In this document: piece by piece, positions 9,855 through 18,625 of the stretch
Layout of the letters: each line of letters begins with the position of its first letter
How positions within the stretch are numbered: the first letter of the stretch is position 1
Source: Gammaproteobacteria bacterium
Lineage (GTDB): Bacteria; Pseudomonadota; Gammaproteobacteria; Burkholderiales; Thiobacillaceae
Direction of reading: 5' to 3'
Assembly (NCBI GenBank): GCA_018820765.1
Contig: JAHJNN010000009.1
Coordinates: 1 to 64,000 of the forward strand
DNA length: 64,000 bases
The notes under the pieces: generated by a model
Told to the model about the DNA's origin: nothing
The model's input: the letters and a program-made list of their open reading frames with translations, nothing else
Databases searched by the model: none
Made by a program: the position numbers and the translations under genes

Positions 9855-10950
9855 CGATCAGGGTTCCGTAGTCCAGGGGTTCGCTCGCCGTTTCGGGCTG
9901 TTGCGACTTGCTTTGATAAAGGTGGATGTCGGCGACCGACAACAGCGTCTCGAGGTCGTTGCCGTCGCGCGGGGCATGGCTGACGCCCAGGCTCACCGCC
10001 ATCGGCATGCCGTTGCTGTGGCTCCAGGCCTCGGTGCGCGTCTCGATGCGCTCGAAAATCCGGGCGATCTCCGCGGCGTTGCGTTGCGGCAGCAGGGCGA
10101 CGAATTCGTCGCCGCCCCAGCGCCCGCACACGCCCATTTCGGCCGACTCGCTGAAGATCCGCGCAAACTCGGCCAGCACGCGATCGCCCACATTGTGGCC
10201 GTAGCGGTCGTTGACCGCCTTGAACTGGTTGAGGTCGGCAAACAGGACGGTGACGGGAACGTCCGGATTCGCGCGGTCGAAAATGTTGTCGGCCGCCGCC
10301 ATCAGGCCGTGGCGGTTGAGCAAGCCGGTGAGCGTGTCGAAGCGGCTGCGGTAATCGAGCTGGAAGCGCTGCCCCTCGATGCGCCCCATCAGGATGTAGG
10401 CATACAGGGCCAGGGTGACCCAGAACACGCCGAAGAACACGTCGCCCGCGCCGATTTCGAACCCGCCCAGCCGATAGCGCAGCGCGAAGGATATCGCCAT
10501 GCCGATGAAGGCGCCGCCCAGCACCTCGGCAAACAGGCGCATGCCGTAGCGCATGCCGTTGCCGAGCAGCACCATCAGGAAGGCCAGTGCCGACGGCGGG
10601 ATCGGATTGGGATCGTGGATCACGCACAGGGTGACGATGATCAGATCGGCGGACATGGCGCCGCGGATTTTCAGCAGCGTGACCCCCCGCAGCGCCTGCA
10701 GGAAGAACCCGGTGTTGAACACGAAATAGACGCCGAGCGCGATCAGCAGGTGTTCGATGCTGAACAGCACCGGGGGCACGGCGTCGAGCGTGGAGAAATA
10801 GATGAGCGCCAGCGCAAAGAACAGGTAGCGGGTGAAAAACTGGGTGACGATTTCGGAGCGATCGGGCACCCAGAATCCGCTGTCGTCGGATTCGGCTTCC
10901 CAGCGGCAGGGATGACGGCGGTCGCCCCAGTCAGAATGTTGCATTCCCAT
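9835..10950 (-). CDS. Membrane diguanylate cyclase (GGDEF) inside the LPS operon
   Basis: The ATG at 10950 follows AAGGAGGG, giving 371 aa. Residues about 30-190 form five or six membrane segments, with the last around [18 protein letters not shown]. The C-terminal GGDEF domain follows, with [24 protein letters not shown] and an intact active-site loop [11 protein letters not shown]. No RxxD inhibitory site is visible five residues before GGDEF. It is predicted to make cyclic di-GMP in response to an unknown membrane signal. It sits between lpxK and trm112, overlapping trm112 by 20 bases, so it is probably expressed with LPS genes. Confidence 0.9.
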   Translation of the reverse strand: MGMQHSDWGDRRHPCRWEAESDDSGFWVPDRSEIVTQFFTRYLFFALALIYFSTLDAVPPVLFSIEHLLIALGVYFVFNTGFFLQALRGVTLLKIRGAMSADLIIVTLCVIHDPNPIPPSALAFLMVLLGNGMRYGMRLFAEVLGGAFIGMAISFALRYRLGGFEIGAGDVFFGVFWVTLALYAYILMGRIEGQRFQLDYRSRFDTLTGLLNRHGLMAAADNIFDRANPDVPVTVLFADLNQFKAVNDRYGHNVGDRVLAEFARIFSESAEMGVCGRWGGDEFVALLPQRNAAEIARIFERIETRTEAWSHSNGMPMAVSLGVSHAPRDGNDLETLLSVADIHLYQSKSQQPETASEPLDYGTLIDEPKTT

Positions 10951-10981
10951 GCGTTCCCTCCTTACGACGCGCACGCCCTGA

Positions 10982-11965
10982 TTATTGTTTGAGTCGTGCG
11001 TCCAACCAGTGAATGAATCCGGCTTCGGGGGCGACATCCAGTTCCACGGCCCACCAGTCTGCTCCTGCGAACGTCAGGCATTTTACCGCGTCTTTTTCGG
11101 TCATCAGCACCGCTCCGCCAGCGGGCAGCTCCGTCGGTCGGAAAACATGGTGGTCGGCAAACGCGCGTGGGTTGAAGCGGACGCCGTGCGCCTGCAGCAT
11201 GTCGAAAAAGCCCTGCGGACGGCCGATGCCGGTGGCGGCGATCCAGTCGCGCGGCGGCAGATCGGCGAGCGCCGTTCTTTCCTGCGGCGCGCGCAGCCGG
11301 TACGCCTGCCCTGCAGTGTAGTCGACGCGCCAGCCGCGATCGATCTGCAGCGGCGGCGCCGGCCCGCGCACCACCTGTATCACCGCGTCCACGCTAGCGA
11401 GGCGGCGCGCGGGTTCGCGCAGCGGGCCGGCCGGCAGCGGCCAGCCGTTGCCCAGCCCGCTCGCCGCATCGATCACCGCCAGTTCGAGGTCGCGCTGCAG
11501 GCGGTAATGCTGCAGGCCGTCGTCTGACACGACCACGTCCACCCCGGGGTGACGCGCCAGCAGCGTGCGCGCGGCGGCCACGCGGTCGCGCCCGACCACC
11601 ACCGGGGCGCCCGTTTTATGCCGGATCAGCAGCGGCTCGTCGCCCACCTCGCCCGGCGGGCTGTCGGGCTGCACCTCGACGCAGCCGCGCGCGGCGCCGC
11701 CATAGCCGCGGCTGACCACGCCCGGGCGGTAGCCCTGGGCGCGCAGGTGGTTCACCAGCCAGATGGTCAGCGGGGTCTTGCCGCTGCCGCCGGCGGTGAC
11801 GTTGCCGACGACGAGCACCGGCACGCCCACGGCTACGGAGTCCAGCCAGCCGCGCCGGTACGCCAGGCGGCGCAGCCCGGACACGGCGGAGAACAGGGCG
11901 GAAAACGGAAGAAGCAGCACGGTGAGCACGCCGGTGCGCGCCCACAGTTTTTGCAGGGACAGCAT
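10982..11965 (-). CDS. lpxK: Tetraacyldisaccharide 4'-kinase
   Basis: A 327-aa inner-membrane kinase that adds the 4'-phosphate to the lipid A disaccharide. An N-terminal hydrophobic helix (LTVLLLPFSALFSAVSGL) precedes the Walker A-like loop VGNVTAGGSGKTPL. The family motifs PGVVSRGYGG, DVVVSDDGLQHY and TEKDAVKCL follow. Expressed after exbD with a 12-base gap, it is the third gene of the exbB-exbD-lpxK operon that continues into the cyclase, trm112 and kdsB. Confidence 0.96.
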   Translation of the reverse strand: MLSLQKLWARTGVLTVLLLPFSALFSAVSGLRRLAYRRGWLDSVAVGVPVLVVGNVTAGGSGKTPLTIWLVNHLRAQGYRPGVVSRGYGGAARGCVEVQPDSPPGEVGDEPLLIRHKTGAPVVVGRDRVAAARTLLARHPGVDVVVSDDGLQHYRLQRDLELAVIDAASGLGNGWPLPAGPLREPARRLASVDAVIQVVRGPAPPLQIDRGWRVDYTAGQAYRLRAPQERTALADLPPRDWIAATGIGRPQGFFDMLQAHGVRFNPRAFADHHVFRPTELPAGGAVLMTEKDAVKCLTFAGADWWAVELDVAPEAGFIHWLDARLKQ

Positions 11966-11977
11966 GGTTGCGCCCGC

Positions 11978-12394
11978 TTAAGGCGCGGTCTGGGTGGCGA
12001 AGGTGATGCGGCTGAGGCCCACCCGGCGCGCCGCTTCCATCACGTTCACCACCGACTGATGCGAGGCCTGCGCATCGGCATTGATCACCACCACCGGCTC
12101 GGCCTGGTCGCCGGCGGCCTGCTGCAGCGCGGCGGCCAACTGGTCGACCGTGGCGTCACCGATGGCGGTGTTGTCGATCTGGTAGCGGCCGTTTTCGGCC
12201 ACCGCCACCTCGATCTGCTTGGGCTGGGTCGGTGTCTGCTCGGCGCTGCTGGTGGGCAGGTTGATCTTGAGTTCGGCAAAGCGCGCGTAGGTGGTCGTCA
12301 CCGCGAGGAAAATCACGATGACGAGCAGGATGTCGATGAACGGAATCAGGTTGATTTCCGGATAGTCTTCCCGGCGGCCGCGGCGAAAATTCAT
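11978..12394 (-). CDS. exbD: Biopolymer transport protein ExbD/TolR
   Basis: A 138-aa inner-membrane protein with one N-terminal transmembrane helix. That helix bears the functional aspartate in INLIPFIDILLVIVIFL. A periplasmic domain with TTTYARFAELKINLPT and a C-terminal SRITFATQTAP follows. Together with ExbB it uses the proton gradient to energise TonB-dependent transport or, in this lpxK-linked location, an envelope process. It is separated from exbB by a dispersed palindromic repeat. Confidence 0.93.
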   Translation of the reverse strand: MNFRRGRREDYPEINLIPFIDILLVIVIFLAVTTTYARFAELKINLPTSSAEQTPTQPKQIEVAVAENGRYQIDNTAIGDATVDQLAAALQQAAGDQAEPVVVINADAQASHQSVVNVMEAARRVGLSRITFATQTAP

Positions 12395-12431
12395 GTGGGC
12401 ACCTTTTATAAATCTACTGCGCAGTCATGAT

Positions 12432-12507
12432 CCGGGTGCGCCCGGAGCGCAGGAACCGGAATGTACATGCGAGTACATGAGGATTCCGAGCACCGGGCGC
12501 ACCCGGC
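12432..12507. repeat. Palindromic repeat with GTACATG core between exbB and exbD
   Basis: The outer arms CCGGGTGCGCCCGG and CCGGGCGCACCCGG flank GGAACCGGAATGTACATG and GTACATGAGGATTCC halves. The whole 76-bp segment can fold into one long hairpin. It lies in the exbB-exbD spacer, where it could stabilise the upstream exbB message. No other copy was noticed in this window. Confidence 0.75.
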
Positions 12508-12546
12508 TGATGCCCGCTCGCTACGATTTCTAAAGGCGCCCATACT

Positions 12547-13152
<606 letters not shown>

Positions 13153-13489
13153 TGAATACCACTCCCCAATAAAACAACAGGCGAAATGTAGCGCCCGCGC
13201 GCAGGTTTCGGCAAGCACCAATTGCCGCGACGGCTTTTTTTATGGGGCTCGCAAAGTTCTCCACAATTGATGTGGATAAGTCTGTGAGAAACTGCCTGCC
13301 ATACCCCCTAAACACCCGCCCACAAAGGGAAAAGCGTTTCGGCTCAAAAAGTAACCAAAAGCTTTTCTCTATTAAAATCATGCACTTATAAAATCGCAAC
13401 TCACGTCAATAGGGTTTGGATATTTTTTTGTGAAAATCCCGTGACTGTGCATGAACCCCGACGGGCGTGAACCCGTTATCCTCCACGCC
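13153..13489. other. Intergenic divergent region between exbB and xseA
   Basis: About 340 bases, markedly more AT-rich than the rest of the window, between divergent exbB and xseA. It holds a pair of inverted DnaA-box-like 9-mers at 13257-13279 and AT tracts around 13365-13440 that could contain the xseA promoter. No coding potential or RNA gene was recognised. Confidence 0.6.
13257..13279. promoter_or_regulatory. Inverted pair of DnaA-box-like sites
   Basis: TTCTCCACA (plus strand, 13257-13265, one mismatch to TTATCCACA) faces a perfect TTATCCACA on the minus strand (13271-13279), five bases apart. The sites may bind DnaA or be chance matches in AT-rich DNA. Confidence 0.4.
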
Positions 13490-14845
13490 ATGGACTTTCT
13501 GGACGACATTTCCGAGCCCGCGCCCAGCCTGCCGGTGCTCACGGTGAGCGAACTCAACCGCATGGCGCGCCGCGCGCTGGAATCGCAATTGCCGCTGCTG
13601 TGGGTGGAGGGCGAAGTGTCCAATTTCATGCGCGCCGCCTCCGGCCACTGGTACTTTTCTCTCAAGGACGCGAATGCGCAGGTGCGCTGCGTGATGTTTC
13701 GCGGCCGCAACCAGTTCGCCGACTTCACCCCGGCCAACGGCGACCATGTCGAGATCCGTGCCCTGCCCTCGCTGTACGAAGCGCGCGGCGAATTCCAGCT
13801 GGGCGCCGAAGCGATCCGCCGCGCCGGCGCCGGGCGGCTGTACGAAGCCTTCCTCAAGCTGAAGGCGAAACTGGAAGCCGAGGGGCTGTTCGACCCGGCG
13901 AAGAAGCGTCCGCTGCCGCGCTTCCCGCGCTGCCTCGGCATCGTCACCTCGCCGCAGGCGGCGGCGCTGCACGACGTGCTGACCGCGCTTTCGCGCCGCA
14001 TGCCGGGCCTGCCGGTGATCCTCTATCCAACCCCGGTGCAAGGCGCGGGCGCCGGCGCGCAGATCGCCGCCGCGATTCGTGCGGCGGGCGCGCGCGCCGA
14101 GTGCGACGTGCTGCTGGTGTGCCGCGGCGGCGGTTCGCGGGAGGATTTGTGGGCGTTCAACGACGAAGCGGTGGCGCGCGCGATTGCCGCCAGCCCGATG
14201 CCAGTGGTGAGCGGGGTCGGCCACGAAACCGATTTCACCCTGGCCGACTTTGCCGCTGACCTGCGTGCGCCCACGCCCACGGCGGCGGCCGAACTCGCCA
14301 GCCCGGTGCGGGCGGAACTGCTGCTGCAACTGGGAAATCTGGCGCGCCGGCTGCAGCATCACCTTGCCCGCAAGCAGCAAGGTGAGATGCAGCGGCTGGA
14401 CTATCTGGCGCGGCGGCTGGTGCATCCCGCCGAGGAACTGCGGCGCCGGCACGACCGACTCGGCCATCTGGTGCAGCGCCTGCACAATGCCGCCCACGCC
14501 CGCGTAACGCGAGAGCACTTGCGGATCGCGCAATTGAACCAGCGGCTGGTAACGCCGCATCACGTCATCCAGCGCGACCAGCAGCGGCTGGATACCCTCG
14601 CCGGACGCGCGCGGCGTGCCGCCCTGGGCGGCTTCGTGCAGCGCCAGCTCAATCTGGATCGCCACGCCAGCAGCCTCGCCCACCTCAATCCGGAAAGCGT
14701 GCTGGCGCGCGGCTACAGCATCGTCCAGCTGGACGATGGCGCGGTGGTGCAGGATGCGGCGGACCTCAACGCGGGTGAGCAAATCGGCATCCGCTTCCAT
14801 CGCGGGCAGGCGCGCGCCAAGGTCGAGTCGACGCGCGAGGATTAA
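13490..14845 (+). CDS. xseA: Exodeoxyribonuclease VII large subunit
   Basis: The catalytic subunit of ExoVII, degrading single-stranded DNA in both directions. An N-terminal OB-fold (LTVSELNRMARRALE, LPLLWVEGEVSNF, HWYFSLKDANAQVRC) precedes the catalytic core with GIVTSPQAAALHDVL. LVCRGGGSREDLWAFND and VVSGVGHETDFTLADFAAD follow, then a long coiled-coil region and a C-terminal VLARGYSIVQ strand. The ATG at 13490 (451 aa) is taken as start because homology begins shortly after it. An ATG at 13451 would add 13 residues. xseB is not in this window. Confidence 0.95.
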   Translation: MDFLDDISEPAPSLPVLTVSELNRMARRALESQLPLLWVEGEVSNFMRAASGHWYFSLKDANAQVRCVMFRGRNQFADFTPANGDHVEIRALPSLYEARGEFQLGAEAIRRAGAGRLYEAFLKLKAKLEAEGLFDPAKKRPLPRFPRCLGIVTSPQAAALHDVLTALSRRMPGLPVILYPTPVQGAGAGAQIAAAIRAAGARAECDVLLVCRGGGSREDLWAFNDEAVARAIAASPMPVVSGVGHETDFTLADFAADLRAPTPTAAAELASPVRAELLLQLGNLARRLQHHLARKQQGEMQRLDYLARRLVHPAEELRRRHDRLGHLVQRLHNAAHARVTREHLRIAQLNQRLVTPHHVIQRDQQRLDTLAGRARRAALGGFVQRQLNLDRHASSLAHLNPESVLARGYSIVQLDDGAVVQDAADLNAGEQIGIRFHRGQARAKVESTRED

Positions 14846-14856
14846 AGCCTCACCCT

Positions 14857-14936
14857 GTCATTGCGAGCGAAGCGCGGCAATCCAGCGCTTCAATTAAGCA
14901 AACATTTCTGGATTGCTTCGCTTCGCTCGCAATGAC
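14857..14936. repeat. TCATTGCGAGCGAAGC-type inverted repeat
   Basis: The left arm starts GTCATTGCGAGCGAAGCG. The right arm ends GCTTCGCTCGCAATGAC. GGCAATCC and GGATTGC inner words flank a 28-base AT-rich loop. This repeat type is common in proteobacterial intergenic spaces. It lies between the convergent xseA and miaA stops and may act as a bidirectional terminator. Confidence 0.85.
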
Positions 14937-14942
14937 GGCCGC

Positions 14943-15884
14943 TTAAGTCTGCAAATGTCTCGCCACCAGCGCCGTCGCCTGCGCCTCCAGATCCTCAGCC
15001 AGACAATCCAGCACCACCGCATCGGGCCATGAGCGCAGCCAGGTGAGCTGGCGCTTGGCGAGCTGGCGGGTGGCGGCGATGCCCTGCTCGCGCAGCGCGG
15101 TCAGATCGATGTCGCCGTCGAGATAGGCCCACGCCTGGCGATAGCCGACCGCGCGCATGGCGGGCAGGTCGGGTTTCAGCGCGTAGGTGCGGCGCAGGGT
15201 TTTCACTTCCTCGAGCAGGCCGTCGGCGAGCATGGCGTCGAAGCGGTCGGCGATGCGCTGGTGCAGCACGGCGCGGTCGGACGGGATGAGCGCGAGCTGC
15301 AGCACACGGTAGGGTAATTCGGATTGAGCCTGGTCGAGCAGCGCCGACATCGGCGTGCCGCTGAGCCGGAAGATTTCCAGCGCGCGGCCGATGCGCTGGG
15401 AGTCGTTCGGCGCCAGCCGCGCGGCGGTCGCCGGGTCGACCTGCGCCAGTTCGGCATGCAGCGCGGGCCAGCCGCGTGCGGCCGCCTCGGCTTCCAGCTG
15501 TTTGCGCAGCACCGCATCGGCGCGCGGCAGGTCGTCCAGTCCCTGCAGCAGCGCACGGAAGTACAGCATGGTGCCGCCGACCAGCAAGGGCACTTTGCCG
15601 CGCGCGACGATGTCGGCCATCAGCCTGAGCGCGTCCTCGCGGAACGCCGCCGCGGAATAGGCGTCGGTGGGGTCGCGAATATCCAGCAGGTGGTGCGGCG
15701 CGCGGGCCAGCGTGGCGGCGTCGGGCTTGGCGCTGCCGACGTCCATGCCGCGATACACCAGCGCCGAATCGACGCTGATGATTTCGAGCGGAAAGCGTTC
15801 GACCAGGCTGACCGCCAGCGCGGTCTTGCCCGAGGCGGTCGGGCCCATGATGAAGATGGCGGGAGGAAGGCTGGGGGCTGGCAT
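14943..15884 (-). CDS. miaA: tRNA dimethylallyltransferase
   Basis: A 313-aa enzyme that prenylates A37 of tRNAs reading codons starting with U. P-loop [13 protein letters not shown] is at residues 13-25. [19 protein letters not shown] and [16 protein letters not shown] bind tRNA and [19 protein letters not shown] is a further signature, and AVGYRQAW lies near the C-terminus. In many relatives miaA is followed by hfq. Here nothing follows except a convergent xseA, and the only hfq in this window is 17 kb away and divergent. Confidence 0.96.
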   Translation of the reverse strand: MPAPSLPPAIFIMGPTASGKTALAVSLVERFPLEIISVDSALVYRGMDVGSAKPDAATLARAPHHLLDIRDPTDAYSAAAFREDALRLMADIVARGKVPLLVGGTMLYFRALLQGLDDLPRADAVLRKQLEAEAAARGWPALHAELAQVDPATAARLAPNDSQRIGRALEIFRLSGTPMSALLDQAQSELPYRVLQLALIPSDRAVLHQRIADRFDAMLADGLLEEVKTLRRTYALKPDLPAMRAVGYRQAWAYLDGDIDLTALREQGIAATRQLAKRQLTWLRSWPDAVVLDCLAEDLEAQATALVARHLQT

Positions 15885-16017
15885 GGGGGGCGATTATCCC
15901 CCAGCTTGGCGGCCGCGCCGATGGCCTTCGGGCGACGCGCAAGAATCACCGTCTAGAGTGTATAAGAGGCGTCGACGGCGCCCCCTGTTCATTCATCCCT
16001 ACCGGAGGCTCGCATTC

Positions 16018-17040
16018 ATGAATATCGACACACTCAAGTCCGTGGCGAACGCCATCGTCGCGCAGCAGAAGGGCGTGCTGGCGGCGGACGAAAGCAACGC
16101 CACGATCAAGAAGCGCTTCGATACGATCCAGGTGGAATCCACCGAGGAAAACCGCCGACGCTATCGCGAAATCATGTTCACTGCCGACGGCATCGAACGC
16201 ACGGTCGGCGGCGTCATCCTGTACGACGAAACCCTGCGCCAGCGCACGCGCGAGGGGGTCCCCTTCCCCACGCTGCTGGCGAACCGGGGCATCGCGCCCG
16301 GCATCAAGGTCGACCTGGGGGCCAAGGCGCTGGCGCTCCATCCCGGCGAGAAGGTGACCGAAGGGCTGGACGGCTTGCGCGAGCGGCTCGCCGAATACCG
16401 GCAGTTGGGCGCGCAGTTTGCCAAGTGGCGGGCCGTGATCGAGATCGACGAGCACGATCTGCCGTCAGCCTTCGGCATCCGCGCCAATGCCCATGCGCTG
16501 GCACGCTATGCCGCGCTATGCCAGGAAGCCGGGCTGGTGCCGATCGTGGAACCTGAAGTGCTGATGGACGGCGCCCACGGCATCGAGCGCTGCGAAGCGG
16601 TGACGGCGCAGGCGCTGCAGGCGGTGTTCGCCGAGCTCGACGCCCACCGGGTCCAGTTCGAGGGCATGCTGCTGAAGCCGAACATGGTGATCGCCGGCAA
16701 GAAATGTCCGCGCCAGGCCAGTGTGCAGGACGTGGCCGAGGCCACGCTGCGCTGCCTCCGGCGCTACGTGCCGTCGGCGGTGCCGGGGATCGTGTTCCTG
16801 TCCGGCGGCCAGAGCGCCGAGGACGCGACCGACCACCTGAACGCCATGAACGCGATGGGACCGCAGCCGTGGGCGGTCAGCTTCTCGTACGGGCGGGCGC
16901 TGCAGGCGCCGGTGCTGGCCGCGTGGCAGGGGCAGGAAGGCCAGGCCGCCGCCGCGCAGCAGGCCTTGCTCAAGCGCTGCGAACTGAACGGCCTGGCGCG
17001 CGAGGGGAAATACGAGCGCGCCATGGAAACCGCCGCGTGA
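16018..17040 (+). CDS. Class I fructose-bisphosphate aldolase
   Basis: A 340-aa Schiff-base aldolase of the glycolytic class I family, cleaving or forming fructose-1,6-bisphosphate. VLAADESNATIKKRF near residue 20 corresponds to the family LAADEST motif. The Schiff-base lysine is in GMLLKPNMVIAGK near residue 220. Phosphate contacts lie in FLSGGQSAEDATDHLNAM. The ATG at 16018 follows CGGAGG. The much longer open frame starting at 15667 overlaps miaA and is not used. It is translationally coupled to a PagL-like gene. Confidence 0.95.
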   Translation: MNIDTLKSVANAIVAQQKGVLAADESNATIKKRFDTIQVESTEENRRRYREIMFTADGIERTVGGVILYDETLRQRTREGVPFPTLLANRGIAPGIKVDLGAKALALHPGEKVTEGLDGLRERLAEYRQLGAQFAKWRAVIEIDEHDLPSAFGIRANAHALARYAALCQEAGLVPIVEPEVLMDGAHGIERCEAVTAQALQAVFAELDAHRVQFEGMLLKPNMVIAGKKCPRQASVQDVAEATLRCLRRYVPSAVPGIVFLSGGQSAEDATDHLNAMNAMGPQPWAVSFSYGRALQAPVLAAWQGQEGQAAAAQQALLKRCELNGLAREGKYERAMETAA

Positions 17041-17588
17041 GCTGCACGCGTGTTCGCGGCAGCTGCCTGGGCCTGGCCATCGGCCTCGCAGTCCTGGCGC
17101 CGGCTCAGGCCGACAACAGCACGCAGACACTGGCGATCGGCGTGCTCGCACACGACCGCGGGCCCGCCAGCGATCACCATGAAGACGGGGTGGACCTCAA
17201 TCTCGAGTGGCGGTTTGCGCCGCTGGACATCCGTGGTTCGCCGCGCCCGCACCTCGGTGCCACGCTGAATTTCCAGGGCGATACCAGCATCGTCTATGCC
17301 GGCCTGAATCTCCGTGTGCTCGAGTCGGCGCCATGGTTCGTCGATGCCTTCCTCAGCGCGGCGATGCATGACGGCCCGCTGCACAAGGACCCGGCCGGCT
17401 GCGAACAATTCAGCGATTGCGGCTTCGGCACCCGCGTTTTGCCCCACTTCGGGCTGGAAATCGGCTATCGGATCGGCTCCGGGGCGTCGCTTTCCCTGTT
17501 CTTCGATCACCTGTCGCACAAGTGGCTTGTAAGCGGGGAAAACGAGGGCCTCGACCACGTCGGCGTGCGCTATCTGTGGCCTTACTGA
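17037..17588 (+). CDS. PagL-like lipid A 3-O-deacylase / acyloxyacyl hydrolase-related outer-membrane protein
   Basis: A predicted 183-aa outer-membrane beta-barrel. The GTG start overlaps the aldolase TGA (GTGA). A signal peptide (GLAIGLAVLAPAQA) is followed by alternating hydrophobic strands, and the protein ends in an aromatic residue (VGVRYLWPY), as outer-membrane barrels do. FFDHLSHKW and NEGLDHVGVRY resemble the PagL His-x-Ser and downstream acidic region. PagL removes the 3-linked acyl chain of lipid A. The weak ribosome-binding site suggests coupling to aldolase translation. Family assignment rests on these short motifs only. Confidence 0.7.
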   Translation: MSCTRVRGSCLGLAIGLAVLAPAQADNSTQTLAIGVLAHDRGPASDHHEDGVDLNLEWRFAPLDIRGSPRPHLGATLNFQGDTSIVYAGLNLRVLESAPWFVDAFLSAAMHDGPLHKDPAGCEQFSDCGFGTRVLPHFGLEIGYRIGSGASLSLFFDHLSHKWLVSGENEGLDHVGVRYLWPY

Positions 17589-17600
17589 CGCTTTTAAGAC

Positions 17601-17630
17601 GCAAAAAAACGGCGGGTTTCCCCGCCGTTT
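17601..17630. terminator. Bidirectional intrinsic terminator
   Basis: AAACGGCGGG pairs with CCCGCCGTTT across a 4-base loop (17607-17630). On the minus strand it is followed by seven T residues, terminating the 151-aa gene. On the plus strand the T-run is short but the position suits the PagL-like gene. Confidence 0.85.
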
Positions 17631-17645
17631 CAGCTTCGCCTGCAA

Positions 17646-18101
17646 TCAGGCTGCGTGGGCGTACTGCGCCTTGGCTTTGCGCGCGGCCTCGATTTCCTCG
17701 GGACCGTAGGCCTTGCCGGACCACAGCATTTCGTAGGCGATTTCCTCGTTGCCGTTCTCGCACAGGTCCAGCACTTTCTGGAACAGCGGCTGGAAGGTTT
17801 CCGAACGGTGCGACCTCTCGTGGTTCTCGAAGCTGGTCCAGAAGGTCACGATCAGCGCCTCCTTGCCCTTCATCGGGCTTTCGACGGCCTGGCCGATGGT
17901 CGAGCCTTCGTTGGACACCTGACCGGAGTTCAGCGCGACGAAGCCGCCGACGAAGCCGGTATCGGAATGGTAGGTCTTGACGTTTTCGCACAGGAACGCC
18001 ACCCGCTCCTGCAAGTCGTCCACCGTGTATTCCGGCTTCAGAATCACCCGGTTGACCGTCACGATGCCGTCGGTCGGAAAATTAGCGATCAGTCCACTCA
18101 T
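17646..18101 (-). CDS. Unassigned 151-aa protein, possibly a dimeric alpha/beta-barrel (ABM-like) fold, under an IscR-like operator
   Basis: A cytoplasmic 151-aa protein beginning MSGLIANFPTDGIVTVNRV. An initial strand is followed by a helix (DDLQERVAFLCENVKTY) and a stretch resembling antibiotic-biosynthesis-monooxygenase folds (EALIVTFWTSFENHERSH, FQPLFQKVLDL). The C-terminus is Ala-rich. Two cysteines (FLCENV, LDLCENG) are present but no CxxC. Upstream, a -35 TTGACT and -10 TAGACT with 16-base spacing are overlapped by a palindrome resembling an IscR type-1 site. That suggests regulation by Fe-S status or redox. It could be an enzyme or a heme/ligand-binding protein; function is unknown. 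Confidence 0.75.
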   Translation of the reverse strand: MSGLIANFPTDGIVTVNRVILKPEYTVDDLQERVAFLCENVKTYHSDTGFVGGFVALNSGQVSNEGSTIGQAVESPMKGKEALIVTFWTSFENHERSHRSETFQPLFQKVLDLCENGNEEIAYEMLWSGKAYGPEEIEAARKAKAQYAHAA

Positions 18102-18137
18102 GGTTTTCTCCTGTTGGAAGGGTTGAACAGGATTCCC

Positions 18138-18169
18138 AGTCTATATACCCGAGTGTTTTAGTCAACTAA
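18138..18169 (-). promoter_or_regulatory. Promoter with IscR type-1-like operator for the 151-aa gene
   Basis: On the minus strand -35 TTGACT (18165-18160) and -10 TAGACT (18143-18138) are 16 bases apart. The 25-base operator at 18145-18169 has the core CCCGAGT-N4-TAGTCA read on the plus strand. By my count it matches the E. coli IscR type-1 consensus at 23 of 25 positions. The operator covers the -35, as in iscR-type promoters. Confidence 0.7.
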
Positions 18170-18258
18170 TTTATTTAATCTTTCTATGCTGCGATAAATA
18201 GATTGAATTAATAGCGTTTACAGAAAACCGTTCGGGTTCAATGGTTTGCTGAACACCC

Positions 18259-18612
18259 TCAGATGTAGCGCTTCTGTTCGCTGCGTCTTCCCGGCCGTTT
18301 CTTCATGATGACCACGCCCTTGGCGACGTCGATGTCGGCCACCGGGATGTTCTCGTACAGCGGGTTGAGCGGCTTCAGCATCCAGCCGTCGTCGTGCTTC
18401 ACAAGCTGGCGGAAGATGTATTCGTCATTGACGTAGGCGACCACGTAGGAGCCGTCCTTGACCAGGCCGGACGGCTCGACCACGATGATTTCGCCCTCCT
18501 CGAATTCCGGCAGCATCGAATCGCCCAGCACCATCAGCGCGTAGGGTTCGGCGCTGGAGCAGTTGCTGGCTTCGTTGATGTCCTGAATGGGAATGGTTTT
18601 GCGTTCGCTCAT
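18259..18612 (-). CDS. LexA/UmuD-fold (S24) protein without DNA-binding domain and with Arg in place of the catalytic Lys
   Basis: A 117-aa protein consisting only of the S24 peptidase fold. LGDSMLPEFEEGEIIVVE carries the Ser-Met nucleophile motif. DGSYVVAYVNDEYIFRQL aligns with the LexA strand that holds the general-base lysine, but the aligned residue is Arg. PLNPLYENIPV is the following conserved segment. There is no helix-turn-helix and no Ala-Gly cleavage site, so self-cleavage is unlikely. The promoter has -10 TATAAT, and an operator nearly identical to that of the neighbouring gene overlaps the transcription start. Its role is unknown. Confidence 0.8.
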   Translation of the reverse strand: MSERKTIPIQDINEASNCSSAEPYALMVLGDSMLPEFEEGEIIVVEPSGLVKDGSYVVAYVNDEYIFRQLVKHDDGWMLKPLNPLYENIPVADIDVAKGVVIMKKRPGRRSEQKRYI

Positions 18613-18625
18613 GGGGGTCTCGTTA

